From an uncultured Bacteroidales bacterium (GTDB lineage: Bacteria > Bacteroidota > Bacteroidia > Bacteroidales > Bacteroidaceae): a stretch of 11,972 nt of DNA. Below are positions 1 through 7,067 of the stretch, in pieces. The notes under the pieces were generated by a model. It searched no databases. It saw nothing but the letters and a program-made list of their open reading frames with translations, and was not told the origin of the DNA. Each line of letters begins with the position of its first letter. Position 1 is the stretch's first letter. The stretch covers positions 1-11,972 of the forward strand of contig CALCYA010000066.1 in the NCBI GenBank assembly GCA_937906165.1. Direction: 5' to 3'. The position numbers and the translations under genes were made by a program.

Positions 1-125
1 TCTTTTCCTAAATCACTCAACTTTTTGCTTAGCCCCCAGACTTTGCCGGTGAGCCGCTTTACGCATCCCGCCCGGCACCACTGTCGCGGTGCTGCGTGCG
101 ACTATGGCAGGGTGGAGAATAATAA
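1..125. other. GC-rich, foldable segment at left edge; possible end of an RNA or gene outside the window
   Basis: No convincing protein is visible here. Positions 61-97 can form a nested stem: acgca (61-65) pairs with tgcgt (93-97), and gcacc (75-79) pairs with ggtgc (88-92), with a 9-base bulge on the left side and an 8-base loop. The plus-strand frame that runs through the segment continues straight through the palindrome and into the antisense of purN, so it does not look like a real gene. The segment could be the 3' part of a structured RNA transcribed on the plus strand, which would then share the 126-155 palindrome as its terminator. I could not match it to tRNA, tmRNA, SRP RNA or RNase P RNA by eye. 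Confidence 0.3.
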
Positions 126-155
126 AAACGGATTAGGTCATGACCTAATCCGTTT
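126..155 (-). terminator. Perfect 30-bp palindrome, intrinsic terminator of purN
   Basis: The arm aaacggattaggtca (126-140) is followed at once by its exact reverse complement (141-155). In RNA the central bases form a tight loop. On the minus strand the palindrome begins 14 bp past the purN stop and runs into TTTTTATT, a proper U-tract. On the plus strand it is followed by the weaker TTTCGTTGTTT, so it may also stop a transcript arriving from the left edge. Confidence 0.85.
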
Positions 156-169
156 CGTTGTTTCTGGGC

Positions 170-742
170 TTAATCCAATGTATGCAGAATTTCCTCTATT
201 ACATGCGGGAAATGCTCGTACTCAAGTGCGTGTACCTTGGTAGCTACATCGTCGGGGGTGTCGGTGGGCAGTACCTCACACTTTGCCTGGAAAAATGTGG
301 TTCCTTTGTCGTAGTGCTCGTCAATCAGGTGGATGGTTATTCCGCTCTCGGTATCACCGCTCTCAACGACAGCCTTGTGTACGCGGTCGCCGTACATTCC
401 CTTGCCACCGTGCTTGGGGAGCAATGCGGGGTGAATGTTGACGATTCTGCCGGGGTAGGCCTGAATGAGCTTTGACGGTACAAGGAGCAGGAAGCCGGCA
501 AGCACCACAAAGTCGATGTCACGCTCTTTGAGCATGGCAATGATGCTGTCTGCCTCCATAAACTGTGCCTTTGTTACAACTGCACACTCTATGTTTAGTC
601 TCTTGGCACGCTCGATGACGTATGCCTCGGGATTGTTGGCTATGATGAATGAAACTTCGGCGTAGTCTGAGCCTTTGAAATAGTTCGCGATGTTCTCGGC
701 GTTCGAGCCGCTGCCTGAGGCAAGGATTGCAATCTTCTTCAC
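170..742 (-). CDS. purN: Phosphoribosylglycinamide formyltransferase (GAR transformylase)
   Basis: The 190-residue product transfers a formyl group from 10-formyltetrahydrofolate to GAR, the third step of de novo purine synthesis, in the cytoplasm. Visible signatures are the N-terminal phosphate-binding loop GSGSN (10-14), the hydrophobic strand leading to LAGFL (81-85), the catalytic block NIHPALLP (102-109) with Asn102 and His104, and HYDKG (143-147), whose Asp145 matches the family's catalytic aspartate. The length is normal. The start is GTG at 742-740: no in-frame ATG exists between it and the upstream stop at 763-761, and the family's N-terminus begins exactly there. The gene lies 18 bp after the LytTR regulator on the same strand and is probably co-transcribed with it. 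A strong terminator follows at 126-155. Confidence 0.97.
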   Translation of the reverse strand: MKKIAILASGSGSNAENIANYFKGSDYAEVSFIIANNPEAYVIERAKRLNIECAVVTKAQFMEADSIIAMLKERDIDFVVLAGFLLLVPSKLIQAYPGRIVNIHPALLPKHGGKGMYGDRVHKAVVESGDTESGITIHLIDEHYDKGTTFFQAKCEVLPTDTPDDVATKVHALEYEHFPHVIEEILHTLD

Positions 743-760
743 GGTGTTTGTGTCTTTGGT

Positions 761-1645
761 TTATGAAACAGGGACAAGGCGGCGCAGTACAGACTCGCCG
801 TATGTCTTTGAAATGGGTATCTCTTTCACGTTGGGGACGCCGAGCTCCAGGAATATGTTCTCCTTCTCGCGGCGCATGACCTTTACGAGATCAAGGTTAA
901 TCATATATGAGCGGTGGCAACGTACGATGTTGGTGTCGGCAAGCTGTTCGCTTATCTCTTTCATGGTGATACGCATCAGCTTTTTCTTCAGTGTCTCTCC
1001 TTTCTGGTACCATATACATATGTAATTGTCAGCCGACTCTATGTAGAGCAGGTTTTCTTTTGCTACAGATAATTGCAGCACTCCCCTTGAGTCGCGTATC
1101 GATATGAGGTTGCTCGACTTGAAGCCGATATTCTCTCCCATCAGCTCCCTGAGTTTGAGCTTGTTGTTCTGGTACGAGAAGTACAGGATACATATAATAT
1201 AGGGGATGAAGAGAATGCACACCGTGTTCTTGATGGCATTCACGTAAATCTCCATCGGGTCGTTGGTTGTGAGGTTGAGGTTGCCCTTTACGATGAGCGC
1301 AAGGATTGTGAAAGATCCCGACAGTAGCAGCAATTCTATGAACACCCAACCGATATATTTCAGTACCGTTATATTGTGGTTCGGTTTGCGTGAGAAATTG
1401 TACATTATCACACGGCTTATTGCAACCACAATCATTCCGATACTGACAAGTACAATCGACCACAGGAAATAGATTGTGGTGGTAATCTTGTCATTGTCTA
1501 TCCATTTGTCGGAGCCGAAAGGCTGGAATATGTTGATGAAGACGACCGCAAATATCGACACGAAAAGGACCATTATTATCTGGCTCCTCTTTTCGAGCAG
1601 GTATTTGGGCACCTTCTGGAAAAACGTTGATGTATATTCTATCAT
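761..1645 (-). CDS. Membrane-anchored LytTR-family transcription regulator
   Basis: The 294-residue product has four predicted membrane helices (about 22-42, 56-82, 96-119 and 139-159), a charged linker, and a C-terminal LytTR DNA-binding domain (about 180-292). The LytTR signatures are LLYIESADNYICIWY (199-213), the segment around MRITMKEISEQL (224-235), and the core FVRCHRSYMIN-like stretch VRCHRSYMIN (241-250), ending in PISKTYGESVLRRL (277-290). There is no receiver domain and no histidine kinase beside it, so any signal is probably sensed by the membrane domain; the ligand is unknown. It is the first gene of a likely operon with purN. A -7 box (TACCTTTG on the minus strand) and an inverted repeat lie just upstream. 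The fold and DNA-binding role are well supported; the targets cannot be read from the sequence. Confidence 0.93.
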   Translation of the reverse strand: MIEYTSTFFQKVPKYLLEKRSQIIMVLFVSIFAVVFINIFQPFGSDKWIDNDKITTTIYFLWSIVLVSIGMIVVAISRVIMYNFSRKPNHNITVLKYIGWVFIELLLLSGSFTILALIVKGNLNLTTNDPMEIYVNAIKNTVCILFIPYIICILYFSYQNNKLKLRELMGENIGFKSSNLISIRDSRGVLQLSVAKENLLYIESADNYICIWYQKGETLKKKLMRITMKEISEQLADTNIVRCHRSYMINLDLVKVMRREKENIFLELGVPNVKEIPISKTYGESVLRRLVPVS

Positions 1646-1655
1646 AAATCTCTTT

Positions 1656-1670
1656 AGTCTGTTTCAGACT
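1656..1670 (-). promoter_or_regulatory. Inverted repeat at the predicted transcription start of the LytTR gene
   Basis: The sequence agtctg-ttt-cagact is a perfect 6-bp inverted repeat with a 3-base centre. It begins one base downstream of the -7 box and lies 10 bp before the start codon, so it spans the expected transcription start. It could be an operator, for example for autoregulation, or a small hairpin at the very 5' end of the mRNA. The repeat is seen; the function is inferred. Confidence 0.45.
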
Positions 1671-1671
1671 G

Positions 1672-1679
1672 CAAAGGTA
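1672..1679 (-). promoter_or_regulatory. Candidate -7 promoter element for the LytTR regulator-purN operon
   Basis: On the minus strand this reads TACCTTTG, an exact match to the Bacteroidetes -7 consensus TAnnTTTG, 26 bp before the ATG. No good TTTG -33 box occurs at the expected 19-21 bp spacing, so this may be a weak or activator-dependent promoter. Confidence 0.55.
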
Positions 1680-1732
1680 ACATTTTTTTTCTTAATGCCG
1701 GCTGTCGTGCCTTGCAAGTAAGGTAATTTTAC

Positions 1733-1752
1733 AATTATTAATCTTAATAATT
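1733..1752. repeat. AT-rich 8-bp inverted repeat in the divergent intergenic region
   Basis: The sequence aattatta-atct-taataatt is a perfect 8-bp inverted repeat with a 4-base centre. It sits in the AT-rich middle of the 231-bp region (1646-1876) between the divergent LytTR and ftsE operons. It has no T-tract and so does not look like a terminator. It could be an operator or simply a product of low-complexity AT sequence. Apart from this repeat and the promoter elements listed separately, I see no gene in 1646-1876. Confidence 0.35.
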
Positions 1753-1817
1753 ACTAATGTAGACATTGTAGTGGAAAATAGTGGATTGCGGTGGGCCTGT
1801 TTTTGGAAAAATATCCC

Positions 1818-1825
1818 TAATTTTG
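1818..1825 (+). promoter_or_regulatory. Candidate -7 promoter element for the ftsE-lysC-lysA operon
   Basis: TAATTTTG matches the TAnnTTTG consensus exactly and lies 51 bp before the ftsE ATG, which would give a leader of roughly 45 bases. The nearest upstream TTTG (1802-1805) is only 12 bp away, closer than the usual 19-21, so the -33 element is not conserved. Confidence 0.45.
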
Positions 1826-1876
1826 CGAAAATTTTTGATTTTCGTGATTGCAGACAACTTCTAAAAACAGAAAGTT

Positions 1877-2623
1877 ATGCCGGTAATTGATTACAGGAAT
1901 GTAGATATAGAAATTGACTCTAAGGTAATATTGGAGGATGTGACCTTCTCGCTTGATGAAGGGGAGTTCGCATATATAATCGGAACTGTCGGTTCCGGTA
2001 AGTCTACTCTTCTCAAGACCATTTATGGCGAGGTTGAGGTCAAGGATGGTACGGCTTGTGTCTTTGACGAGTATTATATGTCAAAGATAAAGAACCGTAA
2101 TCTGCAGAAACTGCGCAAACGTCTTGGTATCGTCTTCCAGGATTTTCAGCTGTTGACCGACCGCACAGTCAAAGACAACCTTGATTTTGTGTTGCGTTGC
2201 ACGGGGTGGAAAGACAAGGAACAGCGTCGTGCCAGAATAAAGGAGGTGCTGGAACTTGTCGGCTTGCCGCAGAAAGGCTACAAACGTCCCCACGAACTCT
2301 CCGGCGGTGAGCAACAGCGAATTGTCATTGCACGTGCAATACTCAATAAACCGGAATTGCTGCTTGCCGATGAGCCTACTGGTAACCTTGATCAGGAGAC
2401 CGGTGACTATATAATGTCGCTTCTGCATAGTATCTGTCAGAAGGAGAAGATGGCTGTGCTTATGATTACGCACAATGAGCAATGGCTGAAGGCTTATCCG
2501 GGCACTGTCTACAAGTGCGCGAAACAGAAATTGGAAAAGTTCCTTACCGCCGGAAGTGAATCGGAAAGTGCGGGAATGGAAAAGGTTAATGTTGAAGAAC
2601 CTATTGTTGAATCAGAAGAATAA
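1877..2623 (+). CDS. ftsE: FtsE-like ABC transporter ATP-binding protein
   Basis: This 248-residue ATPase has all ABC motifs in order: Walker A GTVGSGKS (36-43, Lys42), Q-loop Gln88 in FQDFQLL, signature LSGGEQQR (141-148), Walker B LLLADEP (161-167, Glu166) and H-loop His199 in MITHNE. The sequence style (SLDEGEFAYIIGTVGSGKST, LADEPTGNLD) is that of FtsE, which with FtsX couples ATP hydrolysis at the division site to activation of cell-wall hydrolases. No FtsX gene is adjacent. The last 25 or so residues form an acidic, Ser/Glu-rich tail beyond the ABC fold. It is the first gene of an operon with lysC, whose ATG is 12 bp downstream. A related LolD/MacB-type ATPase cannot be fully excluded. 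The nearby LolC/E-like permease at 5203-6441 is a possible but unproven partner on the other strand. Confidence 0.9.
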   Translation: MPVIDYRNVDIEIDSKVILEDVTFSLDEGEFAYIIGTVGSGKSTLLKTIYGEVEVKDGTACVFDEYYMSKIKNRNLQKLRKRLGIVFQDFQLLTDRTVKDNLDFVLRCTGWKDKEQRRARIKEVLELVGLPQKGYKRPHELSGGEQQRIVIARAILNKPELLLADEPTGNLDQETGDYIMSLLHSICQKEKMAVLMITHNEQWLKAYPGTVYKCAKQKLEKFLTAGSESESAGMEKVNVEEPIVESEE

Positions 2624-2635
2624 AACAAAAAGAAT

Positions 2636-3961
2636 ATGAAAGTATTGAAATTTGGCGGTACGTCTGTCGGCTCGGCAGAGCGTATGCAGAATGTTGTGAA
2701 ACTTATATCTGACGGTGAGTCAAAGATTGTGGTGCTCTCGGCAATGTCGGGTACGACAAACTCTCTCATCGAGTTTACAAACTATCTGAGAAACGGTAAC
2801 CCTAACGGTGCCTGCGAGCACTCTACTGTGTTGCAGACAAAGTATATGCAGACTATAAAGGAACTCTACAAGAGTGAGGAGTTCGCTGCGGCTGCTACCG
2901 AAAAGGTGAACAGTATCTTTGCACATCTGCGTGAACTGGCTTTCCAAACACTGAACGATGATCTTGAGAAGGAGATTGTTGCTCAGGGTGAGATTATTTC
3001 TACCAATATGGTAACATTCTACATGAAAGAACTCGGTCTTGATGTGGAACTCCTGAATGCCCTTGACTTCATGCGTCTTGCGGTGAACGGTGAGCCTGAC
3101 ATGGGTTACATTCGCGAGCATCTTCTGCCGCTTGTTGACCTGGAAAAGGAGGGTAAGATATATATTACCCAGGGCTTTATCTGTATGAACCACAGAGGCA
3201 GCTACGACAACCTGCAGCGTGGCGGCAGTGACTATACTGCAACTCTTATCGGTTCTGCTGTGAATGCTGATGAGGTTCAGATATGGACCGATATTGACGG
3301 TGTGCATAACAATGACCCGCGTATTGTGGAGAACACCTCTCCGGTTCGTAATCTCCATTTTGAGGAGAGTGCCGAGCTTGCATATTTCGGCGCGAAGATC
3401 CTGCACCCGACATGTATTCTCCCTGCCAAACTCACAGGTACTCCCGTGCGTCTGCTCAACACGATGGACCCCACAGCCGAGGGTACACGCATTGACAATA
3501 ATCTTACCTCTCCGGGTGAGATAAAGGCCATTGCGGCAAAGGACAATATCACTGCAATCAAGATAAAGAGCGGCCGAATGTTGTTGGCATATGGTTTCTT
3601 GCGCAAGGTGTTCGAGATATTCGAGGCGCACAAGACATCTATTGACATGATCTGTACTTCGGAGGTGGGTGTCTCTGTATCTATCGACGATGACAAGAGA
3701 CTTGATGACATTGTTGCCGAGCTGCAGAAGATAGGTACAATCACCGTTGACCGCAATATGTGTATCATTTGCGTTGTAGGTGACCTGAACTGGGAGAATG
3801 TCGGTTTCGAGGCACGTGCAATGGAGGCAATGAAGGATATTCCTGTACGTATGGTTTCATATGGCGGTAGCAACTACAATATCTCATTCCTTGTTCGCGA
3901 GGAGGACAAGGTAAGGGCTCTACGCTCATTGAGTGCTACAATTTTCGATTCTAAAAAGTAA
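2636..3961 (+). CDS. lysC: Aspartate kinase (monofunctional)
   Basis: The 441-residue enzyme phosphorylates L-aspartate, the first step toward lysine, diaminopimelate, threonine and methionine. The kinase domain begins with KFGGTSVG (5-12) and includes QGEI (117-120), GGSDYTA (196-202) with the substrate-binding serine, WTDIDGV (217-223) followed by NNDPR (225-229), and FGAKILHP (251-258). Two C-terminal ACT-like segments (about 304-370 and 376-432) make allosteric feedback control by an end-product amino acid likely. There is no fused homoserine dehydrogenase, so this is the monofunctional type. It sits between ftsE (12 bp upstream) and lysA (7 bp downstream), which points to the lysine/DAP branch and to lysine as the probable effector. 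The length is normal for the family and no key residue is missing. Confidence 0.97.
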   Translation: MKVLKFGGTSVGSAERMQNVVKLISDGESKIVVLSAMSGTTNSLIEFTNYLRNGNPNGACEHSTVLQTKYMQTIKELYKSEEFAAAATEKVNSIFAHLRELAFQTLNDDLEKEIVAQGEIISTNMVTFYMKELGLDVELLNALDFMRLAVNGEPDMGYIREHLLPLVDLEKEGKIYITQGFICMNHRGSYDNLQRGGSDYTATLIGSAVNADEVQIWTDIDGVHNNDPRIVENTSPVRNLHFEESAELAYFGAKILHPTCILPAKLTGTPVRLLNTMDPTAEGTRIDNNLTSPGEIKAIAAKDNITAIKIKSGRMLLAYGFLRKVFEIFEAHKTSIDMICTSEVGVSVSIDDDKRLDDIVAELQKIGTITVDRNMCIICVVGDLNWENVGFEARAMEAMKDIPVRMVSYGGSNYNISFLVREEDKVRALRSLSATIFDSKK

Positions 3962-3968
3962 TACGGCA

Positions 3969-5129
3969 ATGAAGATGCAGTTTCCTGTTGAGGCTTTTGC
4001 TGCCATTGAGACTCCTTTCTACTATTACGATGTTGAACTGTTGCAGGCGACACTTGACACTGTCAAGCGTGAGGCAGCGCGTTACGAGGGCTTTCACGTA
4101 CATTATGCTATAAAGGCAAACTTCAACCCGCGTCTGCTTGAAATAATCAGCAAGGCGGGAATCGGTGCCGATTGCGTGAGCGGTGGTGAGGTGCGTGCTG
4201 CACTCAATGCGGGCGTGCCGGCTGATAAGGTGGTTTTTGCCGGTGTGGGCAAGACGGATAAGGAGATTGCCTTCTCGCTCGATGCCGGTATCTTCTGCTT
4301 CAATGTGGAGTCTGTTCCTGAGATTGAGGCTATCGAGAGACTTGCCGCAGAGCGTGGGGTAGTGGCACAGATTGCAGTGCGTGTGAACCCCAATGTGGGT
4401 GCGCATACTCATGCAAACATTACTACCGGTCTTGCCGAGAACAAGTTCGGTGTAAATTATGAGCAGCTCGATGAGGTCGTTGATGTAGTGGAAACAATGC
4501 CTCATCTCAAACTTGTGGGTCTGCATTTTCACATTGGTTCGCAGTTGCTTGTAATGGATGATTTCATAGCTCTGTGTTGCAGGATAAACGAGTTGCAGGA
4601 GTTGCTCCTTGAAACCCGTGGCCTGGTGCTCCCTCACATAAACGTGGGTGGTGGCCTTGGCATACGTTACGATTTCCCGGACAAGTATCCTATCCCTGAT
4701 TTTGAGGCATACTTTGCTACATATGCCAATAATCTCAAATTGCATCCGGGTCAGCAGCTCCATTTTGAGCTCGGACGCAGCATTGTGGCGCAGTGCGGAG
4801 CACTCATCACACGTGCCACATACATCAAGAGAGGAACATGCAAGCAGTTCATTATTGTCGATGCCGGAATGAATGATCTTGTCCGTCCTGCATTGTACGA
4901 TGCTTATCATCGCATAGAGAACCTGACATCTGATAAACCTGATGGCGTATATGATGTAGTGGGACCTGTGTGCGAGTCGTCCGATGTTTTCTGTAAGGAC
5001 CGCAGGATTCCTGTAACGGAGCGTGGCGATATCCTCGCGATACGTTCTGCCGGAGCCTACGGTGAGGCTATGGCATTCGGTTACAACTGCCGTGAATTGC
5101 CAAAGGCGGTGCTGTCGACAGACCTTTGA
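3969..5129 (+). CDS. lysA: Diaminopimelate decarboxylase
   Basis: This PLP enzyme converts meso-diaminopimelate to L-lysine and CO2, the last step of lysine synthesis. The 386-residue product shows the PLP lysine in HYAIKANFNP (Lys49), HFHIGSQ (186-192), the phosphate-binding glycines NVGGGLGIRYD (225-235), FELGR (266-270), the active-site segment CESSD (335-339, Cys335) and AGAYGEAM (361-368, Tyr364). I chose the ATG at 3969: the longer in-frame ATG at 3933 lies inside lysC and adds 12 unrelated residues, whereas 3969 leaves a 7-bp gap and starts just before the conserved ETPFYYYD segment. It closes the ftsE-lysC-lysA operon and is followed by a strong terminator at 5149-5192. It is shorter than the roughly 420 residues of the E. 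coli enzyme, but the core is complete. Confidence 0.96.
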   Translation: MKMQFPVEAFAAIETPFYYYDVELLQATLDTVKREAARYEGFHVHYAIKANFNPRLLEIISKAGIGADCVSGGEVRAALNAGVPADKVVFAGVGKTDKEIAFSLDAGIFCFNVESVPEIEAIERLAAERGVVAQIAVRVNPNVGAHTHANITTGLAENKFGVNYEQLDEVVDVVETMPHLKLVGLHFHIGSQLLVMDDFIALCCRINELQELLLETRGLVLPHINVGGGLGIRYDFPDKYPIPDFEAYFATYANNLKLHPGQQLHFELGRSIVAQCGALITRATYIKRGTCKQFIIVDAGMNDLVRPALYDAYHRIENLTSDKPDGVYDVVGPVCESSDVFCKDRRIPVTERGDILAIRSAGAYGEAMAFGYNCRELPKAVLSTDL

Positions 5130-5148
5130 ATAAAAAAAGATACGAATT

Positions 5149-5192
5149 AAGTGAACCCCAAAAGTTCTTTATCCAACTTTTGGGGTTCACTT
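5149..5192. terminator. Bidirectional intrinsic terminator between lysA and the ABC permease gene
   Basis: The arm aagtgaaccccaaaagtt (5149-5166) pairs perfectly over 18 bp with 5175-5192 around the 8-base loop ctttatcc. On the plus strand it is followed by gactttttta, a good U-tract for ending the lysA transcript. On the minus strand a T-run (reverse complement of 5131-5138) lies about 10 bp past the stem and could serve the convergent permease gene. Confidence 0.9.
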
Positions 5193-5202
5193 GACTTTTT
5201 TA

Positions 5203-6441
5203 TTATTCGAACTTGATTGCCTTTGTGGGCTCTATTGTGGAAATCAGCATTGATGGCAGGACGAGGGCTGCAACGGAGATAAGGAACATCGCAATGTTCA
5301 TCGGGAGCAACAACCATGAGAACTCAATGGGCACGCGGTCCATATAATACATCTCGGGATCGATTGCTACAATCTTGAACAGCTGTTGCAGATAGCAGAG
5401 TGCAAGGCCGATGATGTTTCCGATGATGATTCCCTTGCCGATGACAAAGCAGGCGTAATAGATGAATATCCTGCGTATGGACACATTCTTTGCGCCGATG
5501 GCTTTGAGAATGCCGATGAGGTTGCTCTTTTCAAGAATTATTATAAGCAGGCCCGATATCATTGTAAATGCCGCGATGCATACTACAAGTATGAGTATGA
5601 GCCACACTGTCTGGTCGAGTAGGCTCAGCCATTCGAACATGTGTAGGTTAAGCTCCTCGATGGTGGGTACACTCAGCGTCTCTTCATTCCTGTATGCTGC
5701 GTCAGTGGCAATTTCTGTCACATCTTCGCGTGTCTGCTCAAGCAGGCTGTAGTCGCTTATGTGTATCTCTATAGCCGATGACTCGTCGCGCTTCCAGTCG
5801 TGGATAGAGCGGGTAGTGTATATGTCGGTGAATGCGATTGCATTGTCAAACTCGGTGAGATGTGTGTTGTATATTGCCGCAACGGTCTGTTTACGTGCTC
5901 TGATACCTTTGTCGAGGAAATAGATATTTATCTTGTCGCCAACCTTTGCCTTGATCTTTTCGGCCATGGATTGAGACAGAACAATAGAACCTGAAGATGC
6001 CGTGTCGCAGAATTGGGGTATCGTTCCTTCAACAACGTGTGACTCGATGAGCGACAGGTCATAGTCACTGCATACTCCTTTTATGAGAACGCCCTCGTAC
6101 TCGTCGTTGGCAACAATGAGTCCCTGCTTGTGGGTGTACTGTTGCACGTGTGCGATGTTGGGAATAGCGCGCAACCCGGCCAACAGGGTGCTGTCGGCGG
6201 TAAGGGGTGCTACTGTTGTTGCATCGTTGCTGTAGGACATTATCTGGATATGTCCGCCAAAGCCGTACAGTTTCTCGCGCACCTGTTGCTTGAAGCCGAC
6301 GATGATGCATATCGACGCAATCATGATCACTGCACCGATGGCCACACCCCACTGTGCAATGGCTACGGCAGGGCGCGAGATGCGTCGTGCTCCTTTGCGT
6401 GTGCCGTACAGCCTCTGTGCTATGAAGAGTTCCAGGTTCAT
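5203..6441 (-). CDS. ABC transporter permease of the LolC/LolE/FtsX-MacB type
   Basis: This 412-residue inner-membrane protein has the type VII ABC permease layout. There is a short cytoplasmic N-terminus (MNLELFIAQRLY), a first helix (about 26-49), a long periplasmic domain (about 50-277), then three helices (about 278-303, 326-352 and 376-401) and a short tail, STIEPTKAIKFE. The cytoplasmic stretch ILEKSNLIGILKAIGAKN (302-319) matches the coupling helix that contacts the ATPase. In LolCDE this class extracts lipoproteins from the inner membrane for the outer membrane; related MacB and FtsX proteins have other cargoes, so the substrate is inferred. No ATPase gene is next to it. It lies 15 bp downstream of the flavin reductase-like gene and probably shares its promoter. 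Confidence 0.9.
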   Translation of the reverse strand: MNLELFIAQRLYGTRKGARRISRPAVAIAQWGVAIGAVIMIASICIIVGFKQQVREKLYGFGGHIQIMSYSNDATTVAPLTADSTLLAGLRAIPNIAHVQQYTHKQGLIVANDEYEGVLIKGVCSDYDLSLIESHVVEGTIPQFCDTASSGSIVLSQSMAEKIKAKVGDKINIYFLDKGIRARKQTVAAIYNTHLTEFDNAIAFTDIYTTRSIHDWKRDESSAIEIHISDYSLLEQTREDVTEIATDAAYRNEETLSVPTIEELNLHMFEWLSLLDQTVWLILILVVCIAAFTMISGLLIIILEKSNLIGILKAIGAKNVSIRRIFIYYACFVIGKGIIIGNIIGLALCYLQQLFKIVAIDPEMYYMDRVPIEFSWLLLPMNIAMFLISVAALVLPSMLISTIEPTKAIKFE

Positions 6442-6456
6442 TCTGCTTGTCCGGTG

Positions 6457-7014
6457 TTATTTCAGTTTCTTGCCGTCGGCGAAGGCATTGCCGGCCTTGG
6501 CACCCAAAGTTATGTAATCGTGGTTCACCGGGTCGTATGTGATAGGCTGCAACTTCTTCGGGTCAATCTTGCCGTCGGTAAGTATGCTCTCATCGGCGCA
6601 CACATTGACAATGCGTCCAATAAGGAAATTGCTCTCCTGGTCATACGACACAAACTCGCACTCGACGGCCATCGGAAGCTCCTCAATGAGAGGGGCATTT
6701 ACGTGTTGTGATTTTACGGCGTGGAATCCTGCAGCAGAAAACTTGTCGGCTACCTTGTTGCCCGATACTATGCCTACATAGTCACACGCAGCAACCTGTG
6801 ACGCTGTAGCAATGCTTACGGTGAAAGCTTTTGTCTCAATGATATTCTTTGTGGTCTTGTGTCCCTCACTCAGACAGATGCCTATCATGTCATCGGTGTA
6901 TATACCGCCCCATGCTGCTGTCATTGCATTGGGTGTGCCGTTGCTGTCATATGCCGCAACAATGAAAACCGGCATTGGGTAGAGCCATGCTTTTGTTCCG
7001 AAGTCTTTCCTCAT
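6457..7014 (-). CDS. Flavin reductase-like, FMN-binding split-barrel protein
   Basis: The 185-residue product fits the flavin reductase-like domain family. The features are an N-terminal PMPVFIVAAYDSNGTPNAMT (13-32) strand-loop typical of these split barrels, TAAWGGIYTDD (32-42), SEGHKTTKNI (49-58), then FTVSIAT (64-70) and the following VAACDYVGIVSGNKVADKF (74-92). Members bind FMN and either reduce flavin with NAD(P)H or act as flavoredoxin-like electron carriers; the substrate here cannot be told. It is predicted cytoplasmic, with no signal peptide. It is the first gene of a minus-strand pair with the LolC/E-type permease and has a consensus promoter upstream. The functional link between the two is not obvious. 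Confidence 0.9.
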   Translation of the reverse strand: MRKDFGTKAWLYPMPVFIVAAYDSNGTPNAMTAAWGGIYTDDMIGICLSEGHKTTKNIIETKAFTVSIATASQVAACDYVGIVSGNKVADKFSAAGFHAVKSQHVNAPLIEELPMAVECEFVSYDQESNFLIGRIVNVCADESILTDGKIDPKKLQPITYDPVNHDYITLGAKAGNAFADGKKLK

Positions 7015-7035
7015 ATTTTCTTTCTTATAAGTCTA

Positions 7036-7067
7036 CAAAAATATATCTTCCTTTTTGGAATTGCAAA
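7036..7067 (-). promoter_or_regulatory. Consensus Bacteroidetes promoter for the flavin reductase-permease operon
   Basis: On the minus strand TTTG (7067-7064) is followed after exactly 20 bp by TATTTTTG (7043-7036). Both elements match the Bacteroidetes sigma consensus TTTG-N19-21-TAnnTTTG, and the start codon is 21 bp further on. This is the best promoter match in the window. Confidence 0.75.

Noticed and set aside
25..243. 72-codon plus-strand frame through the left-edge segment
   Set aside because: It reads through the purN terminator palindrome and into the antisense of the conserved purN gene, and its sequence looks like no protein.
2720..3631. Long minus-strand frame (303 codons) opposite lysC
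   Set aside because: The plus strand encodes a complete aspartate kinase; the antisense frame is Cys/His-rich noise typical of a shadow.
3933..3968. Upstream in-frame ATG as the start of lysA
   Set aside because: It would overlap the end of lysC and add 12 residues with no match to the family; the ATG at 3969 fits the conserved N-terminus and operon spacing.
3951..4910. Long minus-strand frame (319 codons) opposite lysA
   Set aside because: lysA on the plus strand carries every catalytic motif of its family; the minus frame is a composition shadow with no recognisable domain.
1877..6441. FtsE-like ATPase and LolC/E-like permease as one ABC transporter operon
   Set aside because: They are on opposite strands, separated by lysC, lysA and a bidirectional terminator; functional pairing is possible but not shown by the layout.
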